Source: Cellulomonas triticagri
Lineage (GTDB): Bacteria > Actinomycetota > Actinomycetes > Actinomycetales > Cellulomonadaceae
Assembly: GCF_003696205.1 (NCBI RefSeq)
Contig: NZ_RFFI01000005.1
Span: 1 to 64,000 of the forward strand
Direction: 5' to 3'
DNA: 64,000 bases
Of this stretch, positions 16,773 through 25,079 are shown in pieces; the stretch's first letter is position 1, and each line of letters starts with the position of its first letter. Position numbers and translations under genes: made by a program. A model generated the notes under the pieces. That model saw nothing but the letters and a program-made list of their open reading frames with translations, did not search any database and was not told the origin of the DNA.

Positions 16773-17515
16773 ACCGGGCGATGGCCGCGGCCCTGGCACC
16801 GTCCGTGGCGGCGGCACGCGCCGAAACCACCCGGTGCCTGACGCTCACCGGCGTCCGCGTCCTCCTCGCCCTGGTGGCGATGCTGGCCGTCACGCCTGCC
16901 GCGCTCGCGACGGCTCGGGTGTCCTCGGACGGTCGAGAGCCCGGCACGCTCCCGGACACGCTGGCGTTCTCGGTCTGCCTGCTCGTGTTCGCAGCGATCG
17001 CGTCGGTCTGCGCAGGCGCGGACCACCGGTCCGGGGAGCTCGTCGTGGGCTTGACGGCCGTTCCGTCCCGGACCCGCCTCGCTCTGGCCCGGTTGCTCGC
17101 GCTGTCGCTGGTCAACGGCTCGTGCGCGTTGCTGGTCTTCGGGATCGACCGCGGCATCCGGCTCCAGACCGACCCCGGCGCCGGTCGCGGCGGTCTGCCG
17201 GAGCACCGCGTGGCCCTCGGGTTCCTGTGCGCGACGATCACGGTGACGGTGCTGGCGGCCGCTCTGACGACGTTGCTGCGCCACGCGATGCTCAGCATGG
17301 CGGTCGTGCTGCTCGCGCCGATCCTCGTCGTCCCGTTCCTGGACCGCGTGCTCCCGAGCGTCGCGGCGGCGCTGCCGTTCAACGCGAGCAGCGTCGCCGT
17401 CACAGGTTCGGGAAGCACGCCCATGCCCTGGCTCGTCGGCGTCGCGCTGCTCGCCGGCTGGGGGGTCGCGGCGGTGGTGACCTCGGTCCTGCACCTGCGA
17501 CGTCGCGACCTGTGA
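16769..17515 (+). CDS. ABC-2-type transporter permease, second subunit
   Basis: 248-aa membrane protein with about six hydrophobic segments. It carries the equivalent loop CAGADHRSGELVVGLTAVPSRTRLALARLLA. ATG at 16769 overlaps the previous stop (ATGA). It is shorter and more divergent than the first permease and probably pairs with it as a heterodimer. The central segment (about 140-160) is charged and unusually polar for this family. Confidence 0.82.
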   Translation: MNRAMAAALAPSVAAARAETTRCLTLTGVRVLLALVAMLAVTPAALATARVSSDGREPGTLPDTLAFSVCLLVFAAIASVCAGADHRSGELVVGLTAVPSRTRLALARLLALSLVNGSCALLVFGIDRGIRLQTDPGAGRGGLPEHRVALGFLCATITVTVLAAALTTLLRHAMLSMAVVLLAPILVVPFLDRVLPSVAAALPFNASSVAVTGSGSTPMPWLVGVALLAGWGVAAVVTSVLHLRRRDL

Positions 17516-17599
17516 GTACTGCCGCCGCACGTGGCTCGGTGGGACGCCGAGCGCCCGACCTCGCCGCCCACCGGCGCTCCCGGGGGAAGGGCGCGCGGC

Positions 17600-18568
17600 T
17601 CAGGCTCGGGCGAGCGTCTGCGTGAGCCAGTCCCCCACCGCCGTCAGGTAGCGGGAGCGCGCCGGCGCGGGCGACAGGGCGAGGTCGTGCGCCCCGCCGG
17701 GGACCTCCTCGAACGTGACGTGCCGCCCGAGCCGGGGTGCGAGTCGCCGCATGTCGGCGACGTCGAGCACGGAGTCCGTGGTCAGCAGCGCGTCGTGCCA
17801 CCGGTCGTCGGGCCCGGTGGCGTCGGAGGCGAGGACGAGCACGGGCACGTCGATGTCGAGACCCCGGGCGACGTCGGCCTGCCCGCGGCGGACGGCCCGC
17901 ACGAACCCGGCGCGGACGGGGAACCCCTCGGCGGGCTTCCACGCGAGGTCGTAGCTCCACTCGCCACCGGTGTCGGCGTGCAGCGCGCGGCCGTAGTGCT
18001 CGCCGAGGTGCGACACGACGAGCCCCGGGGCGACGCGCCCGACGACGTGGACGAGCAGCCAGGTCAGCACGGTGCGTTCGAGCCAGGTCCCGCGCAGGTC
18101 GAGCCACGGGGAGTTCAGCACGACGGCGTCGACCAGGCCGCGCCCGCGGCGGTGGTGCGCCCACAGCGCGGCGACGAGCCCGCCGGTCGAGTGGCCCAGC
18201 AGCACGACGCGCTCGTGCCGTTCCCGGACGACGCGGACGGCGGCGTCGATCTCCTCGGCGTACACGGCGAGGTCGGTGGTGTCGTTGGGCGGGCGCCCGG
18301 GGCGGATCGAGCGCCCGTAGTCGCGCAGGTCGAGGGCGTAGAGGTCGTACCCGCGGGCGTCGAGGGCGTCGGCGACGTGGTCGTGGAAGAAGTAGTCGAC
18401 AAACCCGTGCACGTACAGCACCGCCGGGCGCGCGGGGTCGGTCCCGGCACCGCGCCGGTGCACGAGCGTGGCCACCGGCAGCCCGCGGGCGTCCGGTCGC
18501 AGGGGCAGGGTGCGTCGCACCCAGTCGCCGCCCAGCACGTCCACCGCGTCGTCGCGCACGTCGTCCAT
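17600..18568 (-). CDS. Alpha/beta hydrolase
   Basis: 322-aa alpha/beta-fold hydrolase of the lysophospholipase type. The oxyanion region LYVHGFVDYFFHDHVADALDARGYDLYALDLRDYGRS is followed by the nucleophile elbow GHSTGG, an acidic residue in VLVLASDATGPDD, and the final His in VPGGAHDLALS. No signal peptide is visible. The substrate is unknown. ATG 18568 begins MDDVRDDAVDVLGG. It is divergent to the cysK leader region. Confidence 0.85.
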   Translation of the reverse strand: MDDVRDDAVDVLGGDWVRRTLPLRPDARGLPVATLVHRRGAGTDPARPAVLYVHGFVDYFFHDHVADALDARGYDLYALDLRDYGRSIRPGRPPNDTTDLAVYAEEIDAAVRVVRERHERVVLLGHSTGGLVAALWAHHRRGRGLVDAVVLNSPWLDLRGTWLERTVLTWLLVHVVGRVAPGLVVSHLGEHYGRALHADTGGEWSYDLAWKPAEGFPVRAGFVRAVRRGQADVARGLDIDVPVLVLASDATGPDDRWHDALLTTDSVLDVADMRRLAPRLGRHVTFEEVPGGAHDLALSPAPARSRYLTAVGDWLTQTLARA

Positions 18569-18609
18569 CCCGGCATCGTGCCACCTGGGCCGACGGGGTC
18601 CGGGCATCT

Positions 18610-18639
18610 TTGTCGCCCCTCGCGCGTTACCGCTACTGT
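18610..18639 (+). promoter_or_regulatory. Likely sigma-70-type promoter of the cysK leader
   Basis: TTGTCG (18610-18615) and TACTGT (18634-18639) are spaced by 18 bases, about 45 bases upstream of the leader ORF. The -10 box lies within ACCGCTACTGTCGG (18629-18642), repeated exactly upstream of the sulfonate operon (26330-26343). Confidence 0.5.
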
Positions 18640-18685
18640 CGGGCCCATCGGCCTCGACGCCGACCACGACGGGAAGGAGCCGGGC

Positions 18686-18763
18686 ATGCGCCGCACGCCG
18701 CTCCTCGCGCACGCCGCCGGGCGCCCCGCCCCGCGTGCGCCCCGCACCTGTCGCTGTCTGTAG
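18686..18763 (+). CDS. Cysteine-containing leader peptide upstream of cysK
   Basis: 25-codon ORF starting at ATG 18686 with a strong GGAAGGAG ribosome site. The product is Arg/Pro/Ala-rich and ends in TCRCL, with Cys codons at positions 22 and 24 just before the TAG stop. Placed 147 bases before cysK, this fits a leader peptide whose translation senses charged tRNA-Cys and sets the fold of the RNA downstream. Such leader peptides are known in front of actinobacterial cys genes. Function here is inferred from position and Cys placement. Confidence 0.55.
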   Translation: MRRTPLLAHAAGRPAPRAPRTCRCL

Positions 18764-18797
18764 AGCGCTGGCCGCTCCGTGGTGCTGCGGCGCCACG

Positions 18798-18818
18798 TCG
18801 GGGACCCGTGCGGGCCCC
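18798..18818 (+). terminator. Candidate attenuator hairpin between leader ORF and cysK
   Basis: CGGGGACCCG (18798-18807) pairs with CGGGCCCCG (18810-18818), with one mismatch and a tiny loop, inside the cysK 5' leader. Further G/C-rich stretches downstream (around 18820-18860) could compete for pairing. This matches the layout of a leader-peptide attenuator. Confidence 0.4.
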
Positions 18819-18910
18819 GGCCTCCAGCGCTCGCCCCCGACCCGCGGCCGGGTACGCCCACGCCGCGCGCACCGCACCGACCCCGTAGGAACGACACAAG
18901 GACGGCTCCC

Positions 18911-19846
18911 ATGGCACGGATCTACGACGACGCGACGCAGCTCATCGGCAACACCCCGCTGGTGCGGATCAACAAGCTCACCGAGGGCGTCGACGCCACC
19001 GTGGTCGGCAAGCTCGAGTTCTACAACCCCGCCTCGTCGGTGAAGGACCGCATCGGTGTCGCGATCGTGGACGCCGCGGAGGCGTCCGGCGAGCTGAAGC
19101 CGGGCGGCACCATCGTCGAGGCCACGTCCGGGAACACCGGCATCGCGCTGGCGTTCGTGGGCGCGGCGCGCGGCTACGACGTCGTGCTGACGATGCCGGA
19201 GTCGATGTCGAAGGAGCGCCGCGCGCTGCTGCGGGCCTACGGCGCGGAGCTGATCCTCACGCCCGCGTCCGAGGGCATGAAGGGCGCCGTGAACCGCGCG
19301 AACGAGGTCGTCGCCGAGCGTCCGGGTGCGATTCTGGCCCGGCAGTTCGCGAACGAGGCGAACCCGGCGATCCACCGCCGCACCACCGCCGAGGAGATCT
19401 GGGCGGACACCGACGGCGAGGTCGACATCCTCGTCGCGGGCATCGGCACGGGCGGCACGATCACCGGCGTCGGACAGGTGCTCAAGGAGCGCAAGCCGGG
19501 CGTGCAGATCGTGGGCGTCGAGCCCGCCGAGTCGCCGATCCTCAACGGCGGCCAGCCCGGCCCGCACAAGATCCAGGGCATCGGGGCGAACTTCGTCCCC
19601 GAGATCCTCGACACGGGCATCTACGACGAGATCATCGACGTGGACGCCGAGACGGCCGTCGCCGTCGCCCGCCGAGCCGCGACCGAGGAGGGGCTGCTGG
19701 TCGGCATCTCCTCGGGTGCCGCGCTGCACGCCGCGATCGAGCTGGGCAAGCGCCCCGAGAACGCCGGGAAGCTGATCGTCGTGATCATCCCGTCGTTCGG
19801 CGAGCGCTACCTGTCCTCCATCCTGTACGCCGACCTCCTGGACTGA
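18911..19846 (+). CDS. cysK: Cysteine synthase A (O-acetylserine sulfhydrylase)
   Basis: 311-aa PLP enzyme that makes cysteine and acetate from O-acetylserine and sulfide. Visible are the PLP lysine in [11 protein letters not shown], the substrate loop [13 protein letters not shown], the phosphate-binding [12 protein letters not shown] and the C-terminal [11 protein letters not shown]. Length is typical of CysK. AAGGA lies eight bases before ATG 18911. cysE follows after 13 bases, so serine acetylation and sulfhydrylation are co-expressed, under likely leader-peptide control. Confidence 0.97.
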   Translation: MARIYDDATQLIGNTPLVRINKLTEGVDATVVGKLEFYNPASSVKDRIGVAIVDAAEASGELKPGGTIVEATSGNTGIALAFVGAARGYDVVLTMPESMSKERRALLRAYGAELILTPASEGMKGAVNRANEVVAERPGAILARQFANEANPAIHRRTTAEEIWADTDGEVDILVAGIGTGGTITGVGQVLKERKPGVQIVGVEPAESPILNGGQPGPHKIQGIGANFVPEILDTGIYDEIIDVDAETAVAVARRAATEEGLLVGISSGAALHAAIELGKRPENAGKLIVVIIPSFGERYLSSILYADLLD

Positions 19847-19859
19847 CGGGACCCCCACC

Positions 19860-20534
19860 ATGACCTCGACCACCCGGCTGCCCGCGACGGGCGACCGCGT
19901 GCCCCACCCGGCGCGCGGCCCCCGCCCGACACCGGACGCCGTCGCGCACTGGCGACGCGTCCGGCGGTTCGCGCGGACCCTGCGCGAGGACCTGGACGCC
20001 GCCCGGCGCCGGGACCCCGCCGCGCGGTCGGGCGTCGAGGTCGCGCTGGCCTACCCCGGTCTGCACGCCGTGTGGGTGCACCGGGTCGCGCACCGCATGT
20101 GGCGCGAGCCCGCGCTGCGGCTGCCCGCCCGGCTGCTGTCCCAGGTGTCCCGCGCGGTCACGGGCGTGGAGATCCACCCGGGCGCGACGATCGGGCGCCG
20201 GTTGTTCATCGACCACGGCATGGGTGTCGTCATCGGCGAGACCGCGGTGGTCGGAGACGACGTGGTGCTGTTCCACGGTGCCACGTTGGGCGGCAAGACG
20301 ATGAAGCGCGGCAAGCGGCACCCCACGGTCGGCGACCGGGTGGTGGTCGGCGCGGGCGCGAAGGTGCTCGGGCCGGTGTGGATCGGCGACGACGCCCAGG
20401 TGGGTGCGAACGCCGTCGTGCTGAAGGACGTCCCGCCGGGCTCCGTCGCCGTGGGCGTCCCCGCGAAGATCCGGCAGAAGCCGTCGACCGCTCCCCCGGA
20501 GCCCGAGGTCGACGACCCCGCGATCTACATCTGA
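19860..20534 (+). CDS. cysE: Serine O-acetyltransferase
   Basis: 224-aa hexapeptide-repeat acetyltransferase giving O-acetylserine for CysK. The N-terminal part contains [36 protein letters not shown], the conserved start of CysE. The left-handed helix region contains [34 protein letters not shown] and the catalytic His in LFIDHG. An extra 35-40 residues at the N-terminus are Pro/Arg-rich and not conserved. The C-terminal tail ends in Ile (PAIYI), as CysE tails that dock into CysK do. Confidence 0.96.
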   Translation: MTSTTRLPATGDRVPHPARGPRPTPDAVAHWRRVRRFARTLREDLDAARRRDPAARSGVEVALAYPGLHAVWVHRVAHRMWREPALRLPARLLSQVSRAVTGVEIHPGATIGRRLFIDHGMGVVIGETAVVGDDVVLFHGATLGGKTMKRGKRHPTVGDRVVVGAGAKVLGPVWIGDDAQVGANAVVLKDVPPGSVAVGVPAKIRQKPSTAPPEPEVDDPAIYI

Positions 20535-20541
20535 GACGACC

Positions 20542-20581
20542 GACGCCCCGGACCGGGCCCCGCTGCCCGGTCCGGGGCGTC
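20542..20581. terminator. Perfect 17-bp stem between cysE and mgsA
   Basis: GACGCCCCGGACCGGGC (20542-20558) pairs perfectly with 20565-20581 around a six-base loop. It lies seven bases after the cysE stop and 16 bases from the mgsA stop on the other strand, so it can terminate both. Confidence 0.85.
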
Positions 20582-20597
20582 GTCGTGCGTGCCCGCG

Positions 20598-21044
20598 TCA
20601 GGCGGAGGGGGCGCTGCCGTCCCAGGTGCGCGCGCCGATCTCCGGGCGGCTGGTCCACGCCTCCGCCAGCATCGGCGACGAGATGAGCATGTCCGCGGTG
20701 GCGGCGTTGGCCGCCATGGGGACGTTCCACACCGCGGCGATCCGCAGCAGCGCCTTCACGTCGGGGTCGTGCGGCTGCGGCTCCAGCGGGTCCCAGAAGA
20801 ACACCAGCATGTCGATGGTGCCCTCGGCGATCTTCGCGCCGATCTGCTGGTCGCCGCCGACCGGGCCGGACAGCAGCCGGGTCACCGGCAGGCCGAGCTC
20901 GTACTCGAGCATGGTGCCCGTGGTGCCGGTCGCGTAGAGGTGGTGCCGCGAGAGCGTGCCCTTGTTGAACTCCGCCCAGCGGAGCAGGTCCACCTTCTTG
21001 TTGTCGTGGGCCACGAGGGCGATGTGGTGAACGGCGCCGGGCAT
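20598..21044 (-). CDS. mgsA: Methylglyoxal synthase
   Basis: 148-aa enzyme converting dihydroxyacetone phosphate to methylglyoxal and phosphate. The family start [20 protein letters not shown], the phosphate-binding TGTTGTML, the [17 protein letters not shown] block with catalytic Asp65, and [22 protein letters not shown] are all present. Length is typical. It relieves sugar-phosphate stress in many bacteria. Convergent with cysE. Confidence 0.96.
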   Translation of the reverse strand: MPGAVHHIALVAHDNKKVDLLRWAEFNKGTLSRHHLYATGTTGTMLEYELGLPVTRLLSGPVGGDQQIGAKIAEGTIDMLVFFWDPLEPQPHDPDVKALLRIAAVWNVPMAANAATADMLISSPMLAEAWTSRPEIGARTWDGSAPSA

Positions 21045-21181
21045 GGCGGGGTCCTTCCGTGGTGCGGGGTCGCGCGCGGGGGTGCACGCCTGCGCACACG
21101 ATAGAGCGCCCGGCGGCCGCGATCTGCGTAGGTGATCCCGTGGCGGGACTGGGTGGTGGCGAGGCCGCCTACCGTCTGCGG

Positions 21182-21934
21182 ATGCCCTCGACCCGACGCC
21201 ATGCCCGCCGCCGCCCCGGCTCCGCCGGTGCCGTCGTCGCCGGTGTGCTCGGCGAGGTGCTGCTCACGCTCGGCGTCGTCCTGGCCCTCTTCGTCGTCTG
21301 GCAGCTGTGGTGGACGTCGGTCGTCGCCGGCCGGGAGGCGGACGCGGTCGTGGACGCCTTCCGGCAGGCGGTTCCCGCGGCTGCCGCCGCGGAGACGCCG
21401 CTCCGGACCGACGACCCGCCGGTGGCCGAGCCCGTCGCACACGGCGGCACCATCGGCGTGCTGACCGTCCCCCGCTGGGAGGGCCTGACCAACAACGCCA
21501 TGCCCGTCGTGGAGGGCACCTCCCAGGACCTGCTGGACCGCGCGCTCGCCGGGCGGTACTCCAGCACGCAGCAGCTCGGCGAGGTCGGCAACACGGTGCT
21601 CGCCGGGCACCGGCGCTCCTACGGCGACTCGTTCCGGTACGTGAACCGGCTGGAGCCCGGGGACCCGATCATCGTGGAGACCGCGACCACCTGGTACGTC
21701 TACGAGGTCACCGGGGACGAGATCGTCACCCCCGACACCACCGACGTGCTGCTGCCCGTGCCCCGCCAGCCCGGCGTCGAGCCCACCGAGCGGACGCTCA
21801 CGCTCACCACCTGCCACTCGCTGACCCTCGGTGAGTACGGCAACGACCACCGCTGGATCACCTACGCACGGTTCGTCGGCTGGCTGGACCGTGCCGACGG
21901 CACGCCGCCGCAGCTCCGGGAGGGGACCGCCTGA
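21182..21934 (+). CDS. srtE: Class E sortase
   Basis: 250-aa sortase anchored by an N-terminal membrane segment (about residues 20-45). Catalytic residues are visible: His143 (LAGHRRSYG), Cys211 (LTLTTCHSL) and Arg230 ([10 protein letters not shown]). The pattern fits class E, which in high-GC actinobacteria links LAXTG-type proteins to the cell wall. No substrate gene with such a motif was seen in the window. The stop overlaps the start of the next small gene (TGATG). Confidence 0.92.
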   Translation: MPSTRRHARRRPGSAGAVVAGVLGEVLLTLGVVLALFVVWQLWWTSVVAGREADAVVDAFRQAVPAAAAAETPLRTDDPPVAEPVAHGGTIGVLTVPRWEGLTNNAMPVVEGTSQDLLDRALAGRYSSTQQLGEVGNTVLAGHRRSYGDSFRYVNRLEPGDPIIVETATTWYVYEVTGDEIVTPDTTDVLLPVPRQPGVEPTERTLTLTTCHSLTLGEYGNDHRWITYARFVGWLDRADGTPPQLREGTA

Positions 21935-22095
21935 TGTACGCCTGGGTCTTCCGGCACCTGCCCGGACCGCTGCCGGTGCGAGTGCTCCTCGCGCTCGTGC
22001 TGCTCGCCGGGGCGGTCGCCGCGCTGTTCACGTGGGTGTTCCCCGCGGTCGCCCCGTACCTGGAGGTCCTCGGCGGCGACCCGGCGCTCGACTAG
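21934..22095 (+). CDS. Small membrane protein coupled to the sortase
   Basis: 53-aa protein starting at the ATG that overlaps the sortase stop by one base. It has a short basic head ([16 protein letters not shown]), one membrane helix (VLLALVLLAGAVAALFTWVF) and a Pro-containing tail with acidic residues at the end. Tight coupling suggests a role with the sortase, perhaps placement or stability. Small membrane proteins after class E sortases are common in actinobacteria as I recall; the function is unknown. Confidence 0.7.
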   Translation: MYAWVFRHLPGPLPVRVLLALVLLAGAVAALFTWVFPAVAPYLEVLGGDPALD

Positions 22096-22332
22096 GGCGC
22101 ACTGACGCAGTGGTTCGGTTCATCTCCGCGGACGTCGAGCACGGCCGCACCGGCGACCTGGAGCCGCGCCGTGTGCAGCGGGGGCCCGCCGCCCCCTCCG
22201 GAGAGGCGAGCACCCGGGACAGTTCGCCGAGGCAACGGACGTAGGTCCTCCTGCTGCCCGATCCACCCTCATATCGTTCCGTCGAGGAGTTCAGCCGCCC
22301 CAGGCTCCCCGCCTTGAGGGAAGGTTCTCGTC

Positions 22333-22413
22333 ATGAGCGACATGCTCACGGCCCTGGAGTCCAGCGACACCGTCGTCGATCTCGCCGACCAGGGCGGCCT
22401 GGACCCGAGGTGA
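22333..22413 (+). CDS. 26-aa ORF translationally coupled to an ABC ATPase
   Basis: The ORF begins at ATG 22333 with AAGG eight bases upstream, and its TGA overlaps the GTG of the next gene (GTGA). The product is acidic and hydrophilic (begins MSDMLTALESSDTVVDLADQ) with no Cys. It may be a real small peptide, a coupling leader for the ABC gene, or the remnant of a larger upstream gene such as a GntR regulator that often precedes such transporters. The 237 bp before it hold no other gene. Confidence 0.45.
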   Translation: MSDMLTALESSDTVVDLADQGGLDPR

Positions 22414-23111
22414 CCCCCGTGCCCGACCTCGGACTCCTCGAGATCTCCGACCTGCGTGTGCGCCTCGGGCGACGCCAGGTCCTGCGCGGCGTCGACCTCA
22501 CCATCCCCGCCCGGGGCCAGATCGTCGGCCTGTTCGGCCCCAACGGGGCTGGCAAGACCACGCTGATGCGCTGCCTGGTCGGCCTGCTCGAGCGCTACCA
22601 GGGCCGCATCGACCTCCCCGGCGGCGGTGTGTCGTACATGCCCGACTACCCCTACCTCTACCCGTTCCTGACCATCGAGCAGTGCGAGGCGCTGTTCCGG
22701 TCCCGGTACGAGGACTTCAGCCCCGAGGTCGCCCGCGAGCTGTTCGACACGCTGGGGCTCGACCGCTCGCGGCGGGTCGGCGAGCTCTCCAAGGGGATGT
22801 CCGAGCAGGCCCACGTCGCCCTGACGTTCGCGCGGCGCGTCCCGTTGTACGTGCTGGACGAGCCGCTGGCTGCCGTCGACCCCTACACCCGGGGGCTGCT
22901 GGTGGACCTCGTACGCCGGCTCCGTCCCCCCGACTCGGTGACGATCATCAGCACGCACATCATCCAGGAGGTCGGCGAGCTCTTCGACGAGGTCGCGATG
23001 CTGCTCGACGGGCAGGTGCTGCGGCACGACCAGGTCGCGGACCTGCCCGCGGGCACCGAGCTCGAGGACGTCTACAAGCAGGAGGTGGCGGCGCGATGGG
23101 CGACGACCTGA
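22410..23111 (+). CDS. ABC transporter ATP-binding protein, YtrB/SkfE-like
   Basis: 233-aa ATPase. Walker A GPNGAGKTT, a YMPDYPYLYPFLTIEQCEALF stretch typical of bacitracin/lantibiotic-type exporters, a signature region with ELSKGMSEQAHVALTFARR in place of the usual LSGGQ, Walker B LYVLDEPLAAVDPY, and STHII. GTG at 22410 overlaps the 26-aa ORF. Its end overlaps the permease gene by 16 bases. Probably exports an amphipathic compound or peptide. Confidence 0.88.
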   Translation: MTPVPDLGLLEISDLRVRLGRRQVLRGVDLTIPARGQIVGLFGPNGAGKTTLMRCLVGLLERYQGRIDLPGGGVSYMPDYPYLYPFLTIEQCEALFRSRYEDFSPEVARELFDTLGLDRSRRVGELSKGMSEQAHVALTFARRVPLYVLDEPLAAVDPYTRGLLVDLVRRLRPPDSVTIISTHIIQEVGELFDEVAMLLDGQVLRHDQVADLPAGTELEDVYKQEVAARWATT

Positions 23112-23857
23112 GGATCCAGCTGCTGAGGTACCGCGGCACCTACGGCGGACTCACCGCGGCGCTGCTCGCGTGCGGTGTCGCGACCGCTGTCTGGCACGAC
23201 CAGGAGGCCGTGCTGATCACCGGGTCGCTGCTGACGATGGTGCTGTGGTGCTTCGCCTGCGCGTACGCCGCCTACGAGGTGTTCCGTGTCCTGCACGCGG
23301 CCGACGACTACCTCCTGCTCTCCGTCCCGGGAGGGGGGCGGGCGGCGGTCCTGGTCCGTGGGCTCGCGCTGCTGATCTGGCTCGCCGTCCTCGCCGTCGT
23401 GGAGGTCGGGTGCTGGGCGGCGGCCTGGGTCGTCCGGGACGCCGGGCCGAGCGCCGCGCAGATCGCCTACGCCGCCGGCACCCGGGTCGTGTCACTGACC
23501 GCGTTCCTCGCCCTCGCCGTCCTGCTGGCGCTCGCGACGAAGCCGCTGCGCGCCCGCACGTGGGCGCTGATCTCCACGATCGGGGCGCTCGCCGTCCTGA
23601 TCATCGCGATCGGCGCGCTCCAGCTGGCGCTCGTCCGGCTCCAGCACCCGGACTACGTCTGGACCATGGGCATCGACACGGAGTACTTCGGCATCAGCCA
23701 GTACGCCACCGCGTTGCCCCTCGCCATGCGACCGCGAGACCTGACCTCGGTCGCGCAGACGGTGCTCCCCGTCACCGCGGCGGTGAACCTCGCCGCCATC
23801 GGTCTCGCAGCCGCGATCTGGTGGCCGCTCCGACGCCAACGACTCAACCTCCCCTGA
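23096..23857 (+). CDS. ABC transporter membrane subunit (no named family)
   Basis: 253-aa protein with about six hydrophobic segments separated by short loops and a basic C-terminus. I do not recognise a named family. ATG 23096 lies inside the end of the ATPase gene, with AGGAGG upstream in that gene, so the pair is co-translated and this is almost certainly the permease of the exporter. The DTEYFGISQYATALPLAM loop near residues 200-220 is the only long extracellular or cytoplasmic stretch. Confidence 0.75.
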   Translation: MGDDLRIQLLRYRGTYGGLTAALLACGVATAVWHDQEAVLITGSLLTMVLWCFACAYAAYEVFRVLHAADDYLLLSVPGGGRAAVLVRGLALLIWLAVLAVVEVGCWAAAWVVRDAGPSAAQIAYAAGTRVVSLTAFLALAVLLALATKPLRARTWALISTIGALAVLIIAIGALQLALVRLQHPDYVWTMGIDTEYFGISQYATALPLAMRPRDLTSVAQTVLPVTAAVNLAAIGLAAAIWWPLRRQRLNLP

Positions 23858-23978
23858 TCCGCCCGGGTGCACGCAGCACCGACGGACGCCCGGATCACCG
23901 CGCTCTGGCCGGACCCGTCCGCGCACGGCACGATGGCCTCGACGCGCTCACCGGCGAGCGCGCAGGGCAGGAGGCGGC

Positions 23979-25025
23979 ATGCGGCTGGGCTACCACACGG
24001 GCTACTGGTCGGCGGGTCCCCCACCGGGTGCGGCCGAGGCGGTGCTCGACGCCGACCGGCTCGGCCTGGACTCGGTGTGGACCGCCGAGGCGTACGGCTC
24101 GGACGCGTTCACCCCGCTGGCCTGGTGGGGCGCGCGGACGTCCCGGGTCCGGCTCGGCACCGCGGTCGCGCAGGTCGCCGCGCGCACCCCGACCGCGACC
24201 GCGATGGCGGCGCTCACGCTGGACCACCTGTCCGGCGGACGGTTCACGCTCGGGCTCGGGGTGTCGGGGCCGCAGGTCGTCGAGGGCTGGTACGGCCTGC
24301 CGTACCCGCGCCCGCTCGCCCGCACCCGGGAGTTCGTGGCGATCGTCCGGGACGTGCTGCGCCGGGAGGCGCCCGTGCGGACGGACGGCGCGTTCTACCG
24401 GCTGCCGCTGCCCGCCGACGAGGGCTCCGGGCTCGGCAAGGCGCTGCGGTCCACGGTGCACCCGCTGCGGGCCGACCTGCCGATCCACCTGGCCGCCGAG
24501 GGCCCGAAGAACATCGCGCTCGCCGCCGAGATCGCCGACGGCTGGCTGCCGCTGTTCTCCGCGCCCCGGCTGGACGACGAGGTCCGCACGCTGCTCGCCG
24601 ACGGGTTCGCCGCCCGCCGCGACCGTCCCGCGGACGCCGAGGCGCAGGCCGGGTTCGAGGTGACCGCGACGGTGCCGGTCGTGCTCGGCGAGGACGTCGA
24701 GTCCGCGGCCGACGCCGTCCGCCCGTTCGTCGCGCTGTACGCCGGGGGCATGGGCACGAAGGGCGCGAACTTCCACGCGAACGCGCTCGCCCGGCTCGGG
24801 TACGCCGACGCCTGCACCGAGATCCAGGCGCACTGGGCTGCCGGGGACCGCGCCCGCGCCGCCGCCGCGGTGCCCACGGAGCTGGTGCGGGACGTCGCGC
24901 TGGTCGGCACCGAGGCCGACGTGCGGGAACAGGCCGAGGCGTGGCGCGGCACCGTCGTCACGACGCTGCTGATCCAGGCCGCCCCGGACCAGCTCGAGCG
25001 GATCGTGCGCGCCCTGACCCCCTGA
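23979..25025 (+). CDS. LLM-class flavin/F420-dependent oxidoreductase
   Basis: 348-aa luciferase-like (beta/alpha)8 oxidoreductase. It begins MRLGYHTGYWSAGPP, then ADRLGLDSVWTAEAYGSDAFTPLAWWGARTSRVRLGTAVAQVAARTP, LDHLSGGRFTLGLGVSGPQVVEGWYG and PIHLAAEGPKNIALAAEIADGWLP, all marks of the F420-dependent group. GCAGGAGG precedes ATG 23979. The substrate is unknown. F420 biosynthesis genes are not in the window. Confidence 0.88.
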   Translation: MRLGYHTGYWSAGPPPGAAEAVLDADRLGLDSVWTAEAYGSDAFTPLAWWGARTSRVRLGTAVAQVAARTPTATAMAALTLDHLSGGRFTLGLGVSGPQVVEGWYGLPYPRPLARTREFVAIVRDVLRREAPVRTDGAFYRLPLPADEGSGLGKALRSTVHPLRADLPIHLAAEGPKNIALAAEIADGWLPLFSAPRLDDEVRTLLADGFAARRDRPADAEAQAGFEVTATVPVVLGEDVESAADAVRPFVALYAGGMGTKGANFHANALARLGYADACTEIQAHWAAGDRARAAAAVPTELVRDVALVGTEADVREQAEAWRGTVVTTLLIQAAPDQLERIVRALTP

Positions 25026-25079
25026 TGAACGGGCGGACGGGCAACGCCGCCGACACACGGCTCGGCTACCGTCCGGCGG

